A stretch of DNA of 64,000 nt, from the NCBI GenBank assembly GCA_035502995.1, contig DATJTW010000107.1, positions 106,111 to 170,110 of the forward strand, written 5' to 3'. The DNA is from CADEED01 sp035502995 (lineage in GTDB: Bacteria > Pseudomonadota > Gammaproteobacteria > Steroidobacterales > Steroidobacteraceae). Under the pieces are notes generated by a model. That model was not told the origin of the DNA. It worked only from the letters and a program-made list of their open reading frames with translations, and searched no databases. Shown one piece after another: positions 63,909 through 64,000 of this stretch. The first letter of the stretch is position 1; every line of letters starts with the position of its first letter. Position numbers and translations under genes: made by a program.

Positions 63909-64000
63909 ATGCCAGGACTCGAGGGGCGCCGGATCATCCTCACGGGGGCGTCGGAAGGGATCGGACGCGCCCTGGCGCTGGCGTTGGCGGCGCGGAAAAC
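63909..64000 (+). CDS. Short-chain dehydrogenase/reductase, N-terminal fragment (runs off the right edge)
   Basis: Only 30 codons are in the window: MPGLEGRRIILTGASEGIGR. The TGASEGIG motif is the NAD(P)-binding TGxxxGxG of classical SDR enzymes. GAGGA lies 7-11 bases before the ATG. The rest of the gene is outside the window, so the substrate cannot be told. Confidence 0.8.
   Translation, partial: MPGLEGRRIILTGASEGIGRALALALAARK

Overview
The window is GC-rich (roughly two thirds G+C by eye) and densely coded on both strands. It looks like the chromosome of a gammaproteobacterium. The strongest indications are the gene order dsbD-tlpA-like-aroQ-accB-accC-prmA-DUF3426-dusB-fis-purH-purD and the rhlB/trxA/rho neighbourhood, both typical of that class. 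The DUF1302/DUF1329/YCF48/MMPL cluster, many secreted hydrolases and quinoprotein dehydrogenases, and the high GC would fit Steroidobacteraceae, Nevskiales or Xanthomonadales relatives; that family-level placement is inference. There are no rRNA or tRNA genes, no CRISPR array and no intact transposase.

Layout. 0-16.8 kb is accessory: a truncated TIR-like DUF4062 gene at the left edge, a membrane-anchored dehydrogenase/cytochrome c protein, a DUF1615 lipoprotein, a reprolysin-like metalloprotease with a C-terminal sorting tail, two alpha/beta hydrolases, an M13 peptidase, a secreted beta-helix protein, a PQQ sugar dehydrogenase with two heme sites, a remnant of an MBL-fold exonuclease gene, a hemerythrin-like protein and a TIR-transmembrane protein. 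17-19.1 kb holds groES-groEL with its terminator, sigma70 promoter and a CIRCE (HrcA) operator. 19.3-31.8 kb is the housekeeping block: dsbD (with a duplicated N-terminal domain), a TlpA-like thioredoxin, aroQ, accB, accC, prmA, a zinc-ribbon/DUF3426 protein, dusB, fis, purH, purD and sixA.

31.8-45 kb, mostly on the minus strand, carries a class A beta-lactamase, a cyanide-insensitive-type cytochrome bd operon that includes a 36-residue DUF2474 gene, a Tat-exported flavin oxidase, cbpA-cbpM chaperones, envelope proteins, rho and trxA. 45.2-51.4 kb holds rhlB, an IMP/GMP 5'-nucleotidase, a PHP phosphoesterase, a DUF465 protein, an MscS channel, arfB, a TfpX-like protein and an RTX-like small protein. 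51.6-61.2 kb is a minus-strand block: DUF1302 outer-membrane protein, DUF1329 protein, terminator, YCF48-like protein, MMPL/RND transporter, PLP decarboxylase and MBL hydrolase. The end carries plsB and the first codons of a short-chain dehydrogenase.

The most unusual structures are a 115-bp near-perfect palindrome (54.09-54.20 kb) that encodes the end of the MMPL protein and supplies the start codon of the next gene, a shorter relative of it after rhlB (46.6 kb), the DsbD with two complete N-terminal redox domains, and the exonuclease remnant.
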